64,000 bases of DNA from an uncultured bacterium (GTDB lineage Bacteria > Bacteroidota > Bacteroidia > Bacteroidales > Bacteroidaceae). The position numbers and the translations under genes are program-made. Below the pieces are notes generated by a model that saw nothing but the letters and a program-made list of their open reading frames with translations, ran no database searches and had not been told where the DNA came from. Positions 44,122 through 53,382 of this stretch are shown here, piece by piece (positions within the stretch are counted from its first letter, which is position 1; each line of letters begins with the position of its first letter). The DNA is taken from positions 23,812-87,811 of the forward strand of contig CAJMQU010000015.1 in NCBI GenBank assembly GCA_905215555.1, given 5' to 3'.

Positions 44122-45432
44122 ATGATTAAAACCATGAAATTTGTAACTTTAGCATGTAGTTTACTTTTCTGCCTGTCTTCTTTTGCACAAGAGAATTTTC
44201 CTGACGGAACTCCTATTCCCGACTGGTTCAGACAAAACGAAATCGTAAATATGGAAACACTGGGTGATAAATACAAGATTACAGATTATAGCGTTGTGAG
44301 TGATAGCACCCTACTCCAAACAGAGAAGATCCAAGCGGTCATCGACCAGGCTTCATCCAAAGGTGGTGGCGTGGTCATCATTCCGAAAGGTACTTACCTG
44401 AGCGGTGCGCTTTTCTTCAAACCGAAAACTCACCTTTATCTGGAAGAAGGAGCCGTACTGAAAGGGAGCGATGACATCAGCAATTTCCCCATCATCAACA
44501 CCCGCATAGAGGGGCAATCACTGAAGTATTTCGCCGCACTGGTGAATGCTGACGGAGTCAATGGTTTCACCATCTCCGGCAAAGGCACAATCAACGGTAA
44601 CGGTCTGCGCTACTGGAAATCTTTCTGGTTGCGCCGTTCCGTCATTCCTAAATGTACCAATATGGATGAGTTGCGTCCGCGACTGGTGCACGTTTCCAAT
44701 AGTAATGATGTACAAATTTCAGGAGTACGTCTCATCAATTCTCCGTTCTGGACAACGCATATCTATAAATGTAATAATGTGAAGTTGCTGAATTTATATA
44801 TTTTCTCTCCGGCAGCTCCGGTCAAGGCTCCCAGTACGGACGCTATTGATATTGATGTATGTAGCAATGTATTGGTCAAGAACTGCTATCTCTCGGTTAA
44901 CGATGATGCCATTGCCTTGAAAGGTGGAAAAGGCCCGTGGGCTGACAAAGACTCCAATAACGGAAGCAACACCAACATTATCATTGAAGATTGCACATTT
45001 GGTTTCTGCCACAGTGCACTGACTTGTGGTAGCGAATCTATCCATAACCGCAATATCATCCTCCGCCGTTGCACAATCAATCAGGCAAGCCGCTTGCTAT
45101 GGTTGAAAATGCGTGCCGACACCCCTCAGAATTACGAGCATATCCTTGTTGAAGACATCAAAGGAAATGCCAAGAGCTTCCTCTACATCAAGCCGTGGAC
45201 ACAATTCTTTGACCTCAAAGACCGCAAGGACACACCGATGTCCTACTCAGACCACGTGACGATGCGTAATATTGACTTCGATTGTGATGTATTCTTCAAC
45301 GTAAGTGCATCCGAACAATACAAATTGTCGAATTTCAAGTTCGAGAATCTGAATATTAAGGCTAAGAATGGAGATTGCGATAAGTCGGTTATCTCATCGT
45401 TTGCATGGGATAATGTGAAAGTGAACCAATAA
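44122..45432 (+). CDS. Glycoside hydrolase family 28 enzyme (polygalacturonase-like)
   Basis: The start at 44122 (MIKTMKFVTLACSLLFCLSS) gives a signal peptide ending near FAQ; an ATG at 44134 is equally possible. The mature ~415 residues form a right-handed beta-helix. GH28 catalytic elements are visible: STDAIDID near residue 250, NDDAIALK near 272 (general acid Asp pair), CHSALTCGSE near 310 and LLWLKMR near 340. It should hydrolyse galacturonic-acid linkages in pectin or rhamnogalacturonan in the periplasm. It is not inside a visible polysaccharide utilisation locus. A strong terminator follows. Confidence 0.9.
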   Translation: MIKTMKFVTLACSLLFCLSSFAQENFPDGTPIPDWFRQNEIVNMETLGDKYKITDYSVVSDSTLLQTEKIQAVIDQASSKGGGVVIIPKGTYLSGALFFKPKTHLYLEEGAVLKGSDDISNFPIINTRIEGQSLKYFAALVNADGVNGFTISGKGTINGNGLRYWKSFWLRRSVIPKCTNMDELRPRLVHVSNSNDVQISGVRLINSPFWTTHIYKCNNVKLLNLYIFSPAAPVKAPSTDAIDIDVCSNVLVKNCYLSVNDDAIALKGGKGPWADKDSNNGSNTNIIIEDCTFGFCHSALTCGSESIHNRNIILRRCTINQASRLLWLKMRADTPQNYEHILVEDIKGNAKSFLYIKPWTQFFDLKDRKDTPMSYSDHVTMRNIDFDCDVFFNVSASEQYKLSNFKFENLNIKAKNGDCDKSVISSFAWDNVKVNQ

Positions 45433-45451
45433 AATTAAGAAATAGCTATAG

Positions 45452-45504
45452 ACAATAATTCCTGCAAAATCCGATTATCCCGGAAACATTGCAGGAATTA
45501 TTGT
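45452..45504. terminator. Strong bidirectional terminator between GH28 and nfo
   Basis: The 16-bp arms 45452-45467 and 45489-45504 are perfectly complementary, with a 21-nt loop and a short T-tract after the right arm. It separates convergent genes. Confidence 0.85.
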
Positions 45505-45525
45505 TTTCATATAGCACGCAAATAA

Positions 45526-46362
45526 CTATTCAAAGCTACGCAACAACTTTATTTCTTCCGCCCAGAGCGTTTCATCCGGTGTTTCCAGAATGATAGGTAT
45601 ATTATCGAAACGTTCGTCTTTCATAAAACGCTTGAAGAAATCAATCCCTAACAAGCCTTTCCCGATGCTATCATGCCGATCTACATGGCTACCCAACGCT
45701 TTCTTTGTGTCATTCAGATGAATGCCCCGCAAATAATTGAAGCCGACCACCTCATCGAATTCACGGAATACTTTATCATATTCCCCTACTATATCATAAC
45801 CTGCCGAGTAGGTGTGGCAAGTATCCAGGCACACCCCTACACGTGACTTATCTTCTACCCGATCAATGATATGCTTCAATTGCCAAAACTCATTACCTAC
45901 ATTGCTGCCCTGTCCGGCCGTATTTTCAATAACGGCCGTCACTCCTTTCGTTTTGTTCAATGTAATGTTGATGGACTCGGCAACCTTATCCAGACATTTC
46001 TCTACCGAAATCTTATTGAGATGGCTTCCCGGATGGAAGTTCAGGAGTTGCAAACCTAATTGCTCACAACGTTGCATCTCATCCAGAAATGCGGCACGGC
46101 TTTTCTCCAATCCTTCCTCTTCCGGATGTCCCAGATTAATCAGATAGCTATCATGAGGCAGAATATAGCGGGCATCAAAAGATAATTTCCCGCAATTGCC
46201 CTTGAACTCGCGGATGCTTTCCTCCGTCAACGGTCTGGCTACCCATTGCCGTTGATTCTTTGTGAACAAGGCGAATGCATTCGCGCCTATCTCATGGGCA
46301 TTAACAGGAGCTATTTCCACTCCACCACTTGCACTCACATGCGCTCCAATATATTTTTTCAT
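45526..46362 (-). CDS. nfo: Endonuclease IV
   Basis: This 278-residue protein has the TIM-barrel signatures of endonuclease IV: IGAHVSASGG at the N-terminus, LLNFHPGSH near 110, VIENTAGQGSNVG near 145, VGVCLDTCHTYSAGYD near 175, HLNDTKKALGSHVDRH near 215 and the terminal ILETP. The zinc-binding His, Glu and Asp residues are present. It cleaves DNA 5' to abasic sites in base-excision repair. The length matches the family (about 280). It is separated from the GNAT gene behind it by about 70 nt. Confidence 0.96.
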   Translation of the reverse strand: MKKYIGAHVSASGGVEIAPVNAHEIGANAFALFTKNQRQWVARPLTEESIREFKGNCGKLSFDARYILPHDSYLINLGHPEEEGLEKSRAAFLDEMQRCEQLGLQLLNFHPGSHLNKISVEKCLDKVAESINITLNKTKGVTAVIENTAGQGSNVGNEFWQLKHIIDRVEDKSRVGVCLDTCHTYSAGYDIVGEYDKVFREFDEVVGFNYLRGIHLNDTKKALGSHVDRHDSIGKGLLGIDFFKRFMKDERFDNIPIILETPDETLWAEEIKLLRSFE

Positions 46363-46431
46363 ATCTGTTCTTTATATTATGATTAAAAACGGAAGCAAGA
46401 TAGAGAAAAATCCGAAAATGGCAAAATCAAA

Positions 46432-46734
46432 TTAAAGTGCACACGTCCCTTCTCCGGCATAATCCTTTCCTGTTTTTCCATTATATTCGGGATGTCTTTC
46501 CAGCCAAACCACGGCATAAGAGCATGTTGCCACCGGCACTAATCCGTTGGCCAAAGCGTAGTCATAGGCCGCCTTTACCAAAGCAGAGGCAATGCCCCTT
46601 CCGCTGATTTCATCGGGAACAATCGTATGGCGCACATCCAGCGCACCATCAGTGACATGATACATCAGACGGGCAGTTTCCCCATCTACCGTTGTCTGAA
46701 AGACTTTTTTCTCGGGATAATGTTCTATATTCAT
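46432..46734 (-). CDS. Small GNAT-like acetyltransferase (YjdJ/COG2388 type)
   Basis: This 100-residue protein shows the compact COG2388 fold: ARLMYHVTDGALDVRHTIV, the acetyl-CoA loop VPDEISGRGIASALVKAAYDYA and the C-terminal VPVATCSYAVVWLERHPEY. These short GNAT relatives have a conserved Cys near the cofactor site, seen here in TCSY. The human homologue is NATD1. The substrate is unknown. Confidence 0.88.
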   Translation of the reverse strand: MNIEHYPEKKVFQTTVDGETARLMYHVTDGALDVRHTIVPDEISGRGIASALVKAAYDYALANGLVPVATCSYAVVWLERHPEYNGKTGKDYAGEGTCAL

Positions 46735-46908
46735 AATCTGTTTTTATTGGGTGAATAAATTCAATAACAAGACTCTCTTAATCAAATAACAGATTTCAGT
46801 AACTTTGTATCGAACATTTCTAAAAAAAATATCTGAAAGCCTATCATCGCCTGATACCTTTCTATATGAATCATTGAGAATATATGCGTTCGTATTTCAT
46901 GAAATAGT

Positions 46909-46916
46909 TACCTTTG
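46909..46916 (+). promoter_or_regulatory. -7 element immediately before the MFS gene
   Basis: TACCTTTG fits TAnnTTTG and ends 4 nt before the ATG at 46921. The transcript would then be nearly leaderless. No clear -33 element is present. Confidence 0.35.
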
Positions 46917-46920
46917 CAGC

Positions 46921-48096
46921 ATGAAACAGGAATTAAAGGAAAATCAGGGAATACCATCGTCCTTACTTTGGACACTCGCCATCATTTCAGGAGTAACGGT
47001 AGCCAACATATACTATAACCAACCCTTACTGAACCGTATCAGCCGCGACTTGAACATCAGCGAGTTCACCGCCAATCTGATAGCCATGTTCTCGCAGATA
47101 GGCTATGCGCTCGGATTGCTTTTCATCATTCCGTTGGGCGACTTATACCGCCGAAGGAACATCATCCTTGTGAATATATCCGTGCTGGTGGTCTCTCTGC
47201 TCACCATTGCCCTGGCTCCCAACATCCACCTGATACTTTTTGCCTCCCTACTGACAGGTGCATGTTCCGTCATTCCGCAAGTATTCATGCCTCTTGCGGC
47301 GCAATACTCCACTCCCGAAACCAAAGGAAAGAATGTAGGCATCATCCTTTCGGGATTACTGACCGGTATTCTGGCCTCGCGCGTAGTGAGCGGCATCGTA
47401 GGCGAATATATGGGCTGGCGTTTCATCTACTTCGTTGCCGCCGGCCTGATGATTGTCTGCCTCATCGTCATCATCAAAATACTTCCGGATCTCCCTTCCA
47501 ACTTCCAAGGGACATACTTCGGCTTAATGAAGTCTCTGTTTTCCTTAGTCAGGAAGTATCCCAAACTACGTATTTTTTCGCTACGTGCAGGTTTTTCATT
47601 CGGTTCCTTCCTTGCCATGTGGAGTTGCCTGGCTTTCAAAATGGAGCAGGCACCTTTCTTTGCGGGAAACAATATCATAGGTATGTTAGGCCTTTGCGGC
47701 ATAGCCGGAGCACTGACGGCATCGTCCATCGGTAAATACATACATATTCTTGGAGTGAAACGGTTCACTTACATCGGTTGTACACTGATTATCAGTGCAT
47801 GGATCACCCTGTATGTGGGACAATACAGCTATGCAGGCATCATAGCCGGTATATTGTTGATAGATATAGGAATGCAATGCATTCAGCTTAGCAACCAGAC
47901 AAGTGCATTTGCCCTTTGTCCGCAAGCTTCCAATCGCATCAATACGATTTTTATGACTACTTACTTCATCGGAGGTTCTACGGGAACTTTCCTTGCCGGA
48001 ACTTCATGGCAATATTTCGGCTGGACGGGAGTGATAGGGACAGGGATATTACTGACAAGCTGTTCGTTGATTATCAATATATTTGCTAAGAAATAG
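46921..48096 (+). CDS. MFS transporter
   Basis: This 391-residue protein has about 12 hydrophobic segments. The loop between segments 2 and 3 carries the MFS motif A-like GDLYRRRNII near residue 75, and N-terminal ANIYYNQPLL is typical of YnfM/AraJ-like drug or sugar-efflux carriers. A conserved Gly-rich segment (GILSGLLTGILASRVVSGIVGEY) follows. The cargo is unknown. The 3' end overlaps the convergent MGMT-like gene by 11 nt. A -7 element lies very close to the ATG. Confidence 0.9.
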   Translation: MKQELKENQGIPSSLLWTLAIISGVTVANIYYNQPLLNRISRDLNISEFTANLIAMFSQIGYALGLLFIIPLGDLYRRRNIILVNISVLVVSLLTIALAPNIHLILFASLLTGACSVIPQVFMPLAAQYSTPETKGKNVGIILSGLLTGILASRVVSGIVGEYMGWRFIYFVAAGLMIVCLIVIIKILPDLPSNFQGTYFGLMKSLFSLVRKYPKLRIFSLRAGFSFGSFLAMWSCLAFKMEQAPFFAGNNIIGMLGLCGIAGALTASSIGKYIHILGVKRFTYIGCTLIISAWITLYVGQYSYAGIIAGILLIDIGMQCIQLSNQTSAFALCPQASNRINTIFMTTYFIGGSTGTFLAGTSWQYFGWTGVIGTGILLTSCSLIINIFAKK

Positions 48097-48403
48097 ATTC
48101 TTTCAGTATTTCCCAGCCACATACTTTGAGATCGACGCATCCGTTCTTTCTGAAAGCGACACCTTCCTTTTCCAGTAGCTCGCGCTGTTCCGGCCAGAAA
48201 GGTGCCAGTCGTCCCTGACTGTTTACCACCCGGTGACAAGGGAGATGCCGTTCTTCGGAAGCGTTGTGCATAGCCTGTCCCACCATGCGGGAACATTGGG
48301 GTCTGCCCACAAGGTAAGCGATTTGCCCGTATGTCAGTACGCGCCCCGAAGGAATGGAGGCAACTATGCTATATACTTCATTTCGGAATGATACCTGTTC
48401 CAT
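48086..48403 (-). CDS. MGMT-family DNA alkyltransferase-like protein
   Basis: This 105-residue protein is the isolated C-terminal MGMT domain: IPSGRVLTYGQIAYLVGRPQ (helix-turn-helix) and the active-site motif LPCHRVVNSQGRLA. The acceptor Cys is present, unlike in many ATL proteins where it is Trp, so direct dealkylation is possible. The N-terminal ribonuclease-like domain of full MGMT is absent. It could otherwise act as a lesion sensor for nucleotide-excision repair. It is convergent with and overlaps the MFS gene. Confidence 0.9.
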   Translation of the reverse strand: MEQVSFRNEVYSIVASIPSGRVLTYGQIAYLVGRPQCSRMVGQAMHNASEERHLPCHRVVNSQGRLAPFWPEQRELLEKEGVAFRKNGCVDLKVCGWEILKESIS

Positions 48404-48736
48404 AGCTTTTCATGATTTATTGTAGAAGATGCGCAAAGATAGTTTATTTCAATAGTTATTCATGCCAAGCAGGAGTTGAAATTCACATTAACCTAGTTTA
48501 TTGCAGTTTGTGAAGACATTCTCAATTCTCTTATTCTTCGAAAATGACTATATTGCAAAGATTTATTTCTTGACAGGTAACGATTTCAAAACGAGCGAAG
48601 TTCTATATACTGTCTTATCTTGCAGCAAGTCAAAAGAACGCTTATTTAGTTTTCAAAAGTACGTTCAATTTTAGAATATAAACTAATCATGATATATTCC
48701 TGTAATGACACTCTTCTGCACGATTTGGCGCATCTG

Positions 48737-48904
48737 TCATTCCTTATCTTCGAGAAGATGACGTACACTGTGGTGCGCTCTGCCGGATAGGTAGCTTTGA
48801 GTTTCTACTTCCTGCCATTCATGATGCCAAGTGTAAGCTGTATCTCCGATTAACAATGTAATCAGTAGATAGCCAGAAACAATTATTTTCTGAAGACACT
48901 TCAT
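48737..48904 (-). pseudogene. 55-residue membrane-leader fragment, possibly of a sensor kinase
   Basis: The frame reads MKCLQKIIVSGYLLITLLIG, one membrane segment, then AYTWHHEWQEVETQ and a charged tail before a stop. The start resembles the N-terminus of hybrid sensor kinases I recall from Bacteroides conjugative elements, but the match is too short to be firm. No kinase domain follows. It is read as a truncated gene near the integrase remnant. Confidence 0.4.
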
Positions 48905-49028
48905 TTATTAGCTGAGTATTTGATAACGACAACAATAAATTAGTTAATGTGAAGATTTTAGTGATTTGCCATATCCGCTATAAAAAAATTCTTAAACACA
49001 ATAGACAATATATCGAATAAGGTTTTAG

Positions 49029-49065
49029 AATACTGATTTTCATTCGGCCTGTTCCTTATTCTGTA
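49029..49065 (+). repeat. Copy 1 of an imperfect direct repeat flanking the GNAT-reductase pair
   Basis: ATACTGATTTTCATTCGG and the following bases resemble 50203-50238 (ATACTAAATTTTCATTCGG). Together they bracket the two genes at 49091-50108. Confidence 0.55.
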
Positions 49066-49090
49066 TAAACTCTAATAAAGAATTTCTATT

Positions 49091-49570
49091 TCATTTTTTT
49101 AATTGATTATATTCGGTGAGTAAGTCAATTTGATAAATTCTTGATTTCTCTCCCCACGGATGGTAACAGTAGCCAATATATTTGAACCTGAATTTCTCAT
49201 AATACCCAATATGATCTGTACATAGATTCAAAGTCGTAAATCCTAAAGATTTTGCATCTATAGCGACATGATCTATTAATAATTGTCCAAGATTGCGTCC
49301 TCGACAGTCTTCCTCAATGTACAGAGCCACGAGCCAAGGATACAGATCCATCCGAGAATTAAAATCATTCGTTGCAAGCCCTGCACAACCGATAATCCGG
49401 TCTCCTTCAACCAGCAGATACCATTGAGGAAGAGGATTTTCCGCATTTATACAATTCCGCAGACAATCATCATATATCGGCTTGGATTCCTCTGACGCCC
49501 ATTTCGCTTGGAAATAGGCTATGGCACGTTCAAGATATTCCTGAGAACATCGCAAAGATATTATTTTCAT
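49091..49570 (-). CDS. GNAT acetyltransferase
   Basis: This 159-residue GNAT shows the central strand and acetyl-CoA loop: WYLLVEGDRIIGCAGL, then LYPWLVALYIEEDCRGRNLG and QLLIDHVAIDAKSLGFTTLN. The C-terminal LCTDHIGYYEKFRFKYIGY is typical of the family. The gene is 4 nt from the reductase-like gene upstream, so the two share a transcript. The substrate is unknown, but small-molecule detoxification is likely. Confidence 0.88.
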   Translation of the reverse strand: MKIISLRCSQEYLERAIAYFQAKWASEESKPIYDDCLRNCINAENPLPQWYLLVEGDRIIGCAGLATNDFNSRMDLYPWLVALYIEEDCRGRNLGQLLIDHVAIDAKSLGFTTLNLCTDHIGYYEKFRFKYIGYCYHPWGEKSRIYQIDLLTEYNQLKK

Positions 49571-49574
49571 ATAG

Positions 49575-50108
49575 TTATTTACGTTTATAAACAGCCTCTA
49601 TTATTCCATTATAATTTAATGTATTAACCAATCGCAGATTTATCATATTACCTGTTCCATCAAATAATCTGACACCTCCGCCGAGTATAACAGGTATAAT
49701 TGAGATATGGTATATATCTATTAAATCTTCTTTTATCAATTGATTAGCAATATCTGCTCCTCCGCAAATCCAAATATCCTTTCCTGTTCCCTGCCTAAAA
49801 TCATTGATAAACCGGCATGGATTAGCATTTGTGAATTTTATATCCTTTGTATCATTCATTGGAGCATTATGGGTAAAGACATATGTTATAGCTCCTGAAT
49901 ATGGCCATTTATCGGGTGACAGTTCTGTTTTTATATGTTCATAGGTTCTTTTCCCCATAATAACAGTATCTATATTGCCGAAAAAAGTCGAATAGGTATC
50001 CAACATTTCTGCGGAATCATCTTGTCCCTTTATCCAATTTACGGATTTTTGGCAATCCGCTATATATCCGTCAACGCTCATAGCAATGTATAATATAACC
50101 TTTTTCAT
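49575..50108 (-). CDS. Dihydrofolate-reductase-like protein (RibD C-terminal type)
   Basis: The start at 50108 (MKKVILYIAMSVDGYIAD) is the conserved N-terminus of the family and preferred over 50129. The 177-residue protein contains DTVIMGKRTYEHI, then the glycine-rich cofactor loop DIWICGGADIANQLI, and HISIIPVILGGGVRLF. These proteins resemble the RibD reductase domain and bind NADPH; their substrates are mostly unknown. It is followed at 4 nt by a GNAT gene. Confidence 0.9.
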   Translation of the reverse strand: MKKVILYIAMSVDGYIADCQKSVNWIKGQDDSAEMLDTYSTFFGNIDTVIMGKRTYEHIKTELSPDKWPYSGAITYVFTHNAPMNDTKDIKFTNANPCRFINDFRQGTGKDIWICGGADIANQLIKEDLIDIYHISIIPVILGGGVRLFDGTGNMINLRLVNTLNYNGIIEAVYKRK

Positions 50109-50202
50109 ATAAAAAATAAATTTATTCAACTTTATATTCTTATGCTCATATGTTTTTCATTTATGCCGTAAAACAAGTAAAATACAGTATTCCAACGGAC
50201 GG

Positions 50203-50238
50203 CATACTAAATTTTCATTCGGTCTGGTTTTATCTATA
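50203..50238 (+). repeat. Copy 2 of the flanking direct repeat
   Basis: See copy 1 at 49029-49065; both contain TTTTCATTCGG followed by (C/T)CTG. Confidence 0.55.
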
Positions 50239-50260
50239 GCTATACTATGCCGAACTTCCG

Positions 50261-50818
50261 TTATCGATCTGTTTTAGTTTGAAATTTTATCCAATCATCA
50301 TAGGTCAGAAGACTGACGTGTTCTATCCGATAATCATTCGTCAAGGAATAATAAGTTTTTTCACATGTGTGATGGTGCCGGAATCCGCACTTTTCTTGTG
50401 CCCGTTTCGACTTTTCGTTACCATCGAAGTATCCACACCACAAGTTCTTGAGTTGTAAGTCTTCGAAAGCATAGCGAATTACCCTGCGCATGGCTTCCGG
50501 AATTAAGCCCTGTCCCCAAAATGGGACTCCAATCCAATATGAAATTTCCCCCTCGTCTTCACCTATAGGAAAATTACTTTTTGCCCCACGTATCACACCT
50601 ATGCAACCTATAGCCTTGTCGTTTCCTTTCAAGGTTACTGCAAACACGCCCTCTTGCTTGAAAACCGTGCGGATAATCTCCCGGCTTTCTTCTACGCTTC
50701 GATGAACGGACCATCCGGCAATAGGTCCTACTCGGTCATCTTTTGCATATTCGTACAATGCTTCGGCATCAGTTTCCCTCCAAGGGCGCAACACAATTCT
50801 TTCTGTTATCAAATTCAT
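50261..50818 (-). CDS. RimJ/RimL-type GNAT acetyltransferase
   Basis: This 185-residue protein has the RimJ/RimL pattern: TERIVLRPWRETDAEALYEY at the N-terminus, SYWIGVPFWGQGLIPEAMRR for the cofactor loop and LWCGYFDGNEKSKRAQEKCG at the C-terminus. It is similar in sequence to the acetyltransferase half of the VOC-GNAT fusion at 40853-41794 (for example SVEESREI versus SLEESREV). Substrate unknown. The divergent AraC regulator next to it might control it. Confidence 0.9.
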   Translation of the reverse strand: MNLITERIVLRPWRETDAEALYEYAKDDRVGPIAGWSVHRSVEESREIIRTVFKQEGVFAVTLKGNDKAIGCIGVIRGAKSNFPIGEDEGEISYWIGVPFWGQGLIPEAMRRVIRYAFEDLQLKNLWCGYFDGNEKSKRAQEKCGFRHHHTCEKTYYSLTNDYRIEHVSLLTYDDWIKFQTKTDR

Positions 50819-50992
50819 ATCCTTTTTTAGAATTAATTATTGTCCAAAATCAGATTCTTTAATTATGTGCAAAGTTAGTGTTTTTGATAGAGATACTCAT
50901 GGTGATAAAGTGAACACTATCGGTACTTTTGAAAACAAATATAATGATAGTATAGAAACTATCGCTAAATTTGCAGTATTAATAGAAATAAA

Positions 50993-51835
50993 ATGAGTAC
51001 ATCTATATCAAAGCAAGAAACAGAAATAACTTTAAACGAATGTAGTATGGATGAATATCAAGGATGTCCCCTGAATCTTCCATACCTTGCAATTTTCATC
51101 TGTTGTAAGGGAAAAGCAATCGTTAAAGTAAATTTTAAAAAGCACTTGTTACAGAGCTTTGACATATTAATACTGTCTGAAGATTCACTTGCTGTATTCT
51201 CTACCATCTCGAAGGATTGTAAGTTGATTTGCATACGAATAAAAAGAGAATTGGCTTCGGAAATCGCATATAAATTGCCTAACCGATTATTTCCATTTTT
51301 ATGGCAATTTCCTCTCTGTAGTCCTATGGAGAAAGAACAAGAGTTATTGTCGGTCTGGCTTACCCAAGCTCGATACATTTTACAGAACGATACTCTATTC
51401 AGACGTTCGATAATAATCAATCACCTGCAAAACCTTTTTTTATACATAGCGGGACGGGCACAGGCGATGCTGACGGATCCTTTAATCGAACGTCATTATA
51501 GTCGTAAGGAAAAATTATGTTGGAAATTTTGGGAGTTGATAGGAAAAAACTGCCATCGATATCGGGATGTTGCTTTTTATGCAAATGAGCTGAACATAAC
51601 TCCATTTTATCTTTCTCAAATAACAAAAGGTTTTATGAATGATACCCCAAAAGGTTTAATAGAGCGACAAGTTATATTAGAGATGAAGATGTTATTGGAA
51701 ACTTCAGATATGTCGGTCAAAGAGATTGCCGAGAATTTGAGTTTTGAAGACGCCTCTTATATGTGTCGCTTTTTCAAACGGCATACAGGAGTTTCATTTA
51801 CTGAATATAGGAGAAAACAATTGGACTTTATTTAG
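50993..51835 (+). CDS. AraC-family transcriptional regulator
   Basis: This 280-residue protein has an N-terminal cupin-like sensor region (about residues 20-130) and a C-terminal pair of helix-turn-helices: YRDVAFYANELNITPFYLSQ, then MSVKEIAENLSFEDASYMCR and FFKRHTGVSFTEYRR. These are the standard AraC signatures. The ligand is unknown. The closest genes are the divergent GNAT at 50261-50818 and the integrase remnant. Confidence 0.92.
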   Translation: MSTSISKQETEITLNECSMDEYQGCPLNLPYLAIFICCKGKAIVKVNFKKHLLQSFDILILSEDSLAVFSTISKDCKLICIRIKRELASEIAYKLPNRLFPFLWQFPLCSPMEKEQELLSVWLTQARYILQNDTLFRRSIIINHLQNLFLYIAGRAQAMLTDPLIERHYSRKEKLCWKFWELIGKNCHRYRDVAFYANELNITPFYLSQITKGFMNDTPKGLIERQVILEMKMLLETSDMSVKEIAENLSFEDASYMCRFFKRHTGVSFTEYRRKQLDFI

Positions 51836-51982
51836 TATTTAGGGACTTAATATATTATAGACTTTGAGCATTGAAAAAGGAATATGAAAGATTTTACCAT
51901 AACACTATTGATGTTCCATTTTTAACTGCACAAAAACGAGCCGAATGGATTTTGGAACATTTATGACTGAATCATTGTTGAA

Positions 51983-52408
51983 TTAAAATCTGTCGTATCG
52001 TTTGTACGCGAAAGAGTTATTTGACGTTGCAAATGCCTGATAGTCGTGGATAAACTGTCCTGTCAGCTGCCCGAAGGCCAGATCCTTGACCTTGTACTGA
52101 TGTTCGATGAATTCCCCAAACGTCAGGCGCATATAGTGATAACCGGGATAAGCACCTTCCGCACGGTCTATACCGATACGAGCCTTGAGATCGTCACATA
52201 CTGCGTCTGCCATTCTCATGAGGAGCATCTGCGTTTCTATGCTGCCTTGAAAAAGGTCTTTCACATTGGCGGCATCAAAATCGACCTTACGGGATACAAG
52301 GCTGTCGAACGCGGCGTTTACCGCCAACAGCAGCTTTTCAATCTTGGCATTGATTTCTACCGCCTCCTTACTCTTGTCATTCAGTCGACTTTCACGGGAA
52401 TTCCACAT
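51983..52408 (-). pseudogene. Truncated tyrosine integrase (N-terminal fragment)
   Basis: The 141-residue frame resembles the arm and core-binding parts of IntDOT-like integrases: MWNSRESRLNDKSKEAVEIN, then YHYMRLTFGEFIEHQYKVKD and LTGQFIHDYQAFA. The first ~40 residues and the whole catalytic domain are missing, and the C-terminus (NNSFAYKRYDRF) is unrelated. It marks a former integrative element. Confidence 0.78.
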
Positions 52409-52525
52409 TTGCTTTTTCTCTACTTAGCAGAATACTGAAACAATACTCATTTCAAACGATTTACGTTTTATCTTCACCTGTCCGCTTTTCCTTGCGTAGC
52501 CTATCACTTTTCTGTTTGTTTTGCT

Positions 52526-52533
52526 TACCTTTG
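52526..52533 (+). promoter_or_regulatory. -7 element before the amber-interrupted gene
   Basis: TACCTTTG fits TAnnTTTG; the expected start is about 20 nt before the ATG at 52560. Confidence 0.4.
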
Positions 52534-52559
52534 CGACCGCAATATCAATCGCTAAGAAA

Positions 52560-53252
52560 ATGATAACAAGAACAATGAGCCCTTTCACACTTAGAAGGGA
52601 GATGCAAAACGATATATTTGAAAATATAGTTCCCTATCTCAGAAGAAATTACGACTCAAAAATACGCAGGGCGATTATTAAATGCCTTCATTTGCCGATG
52701 ATATTTAATCCGATTCACTATTCCAGTAAGACAACAAATAATGATTGGTTTATATTCTATTATGCAATAACCAAAAAGTTGGCCGAAGATGCCGCGTGTA
52801 TTGCTGTATCCTAGGTGCAGACCGAAGAAGGAACTTACGTTTACGAATACGTTGTTGCTGGCGATCATAACATCTATATTTTCCCTCCTCATTTTTTCTC
52901 CCGCTATCATTCTAGGTTTCTAAAGGATGCTACGATTGGCAAACAAGAGCTTGTCAATCAATTTATAAAAAATAGCTATATAGGCATTATGCTTGTCTTA
53001 GGAACAGGACAAGAAAGATGCGCACTAAGTTTTCAAGACGGGTATGCAATAGGAGACATTATTAGTCGGAAAGAACGTATTTTTATGTTCAAGACGTTCA
53101 TCTCTAAAAATTTACTAAGAAAAGACCAAACGTTTGCGAAGGTATATGACCAATTTCAGGAGCAGAATCTACTGAATTACATTGTAAGCTTAAAGAATCC
53201 CGATGAATTTTTGCTTAATAAATACAACAGTTTTCTGAGCTCAAAGTTATAA
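52560..53252 (+). pseudogene. Hypothetical gene interrupted by an in-frame TAG
   Basis: From ATG 52560 the frame encodes about 84 residues (MITRTMSPFTLRREMQNDIF start), then a TAG at 52812-52814, and continues in the same frame for 145 residues to 53252. Both halves look like one globular protein (NIYIFPPHFFSRYHSRFLKD and GQERCALSFQDGYAIGD in the second half). I do not recognise a domain. One nonsense mutation explains the break; read-through is not ruled out. It adjoins the integrase remnant. Confidence 0.65.
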
Positions 53253-53382
53253 ATGCAAAATTGAACCGGTAGTTGACTACATTTATACTGCTATATTTGC
53301 CACGAAAAGAGAGGAAGTATTGTCTGTCCCATTTCAATTACCTATCTTTGGAGAATTCAAAAACAACTCAGTCAATACTCTT

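Larger units (their letters stand above)
48404..49090. other. Intergenic region with decayed sequence
   Basis: About 690 bp of AT-rich DNA. The only supported content is the short membrane-leader frame at 48737-48904 and one copy of a flanking repeat near 49029. No RNA gene was recognised. Confidence 0.45.
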
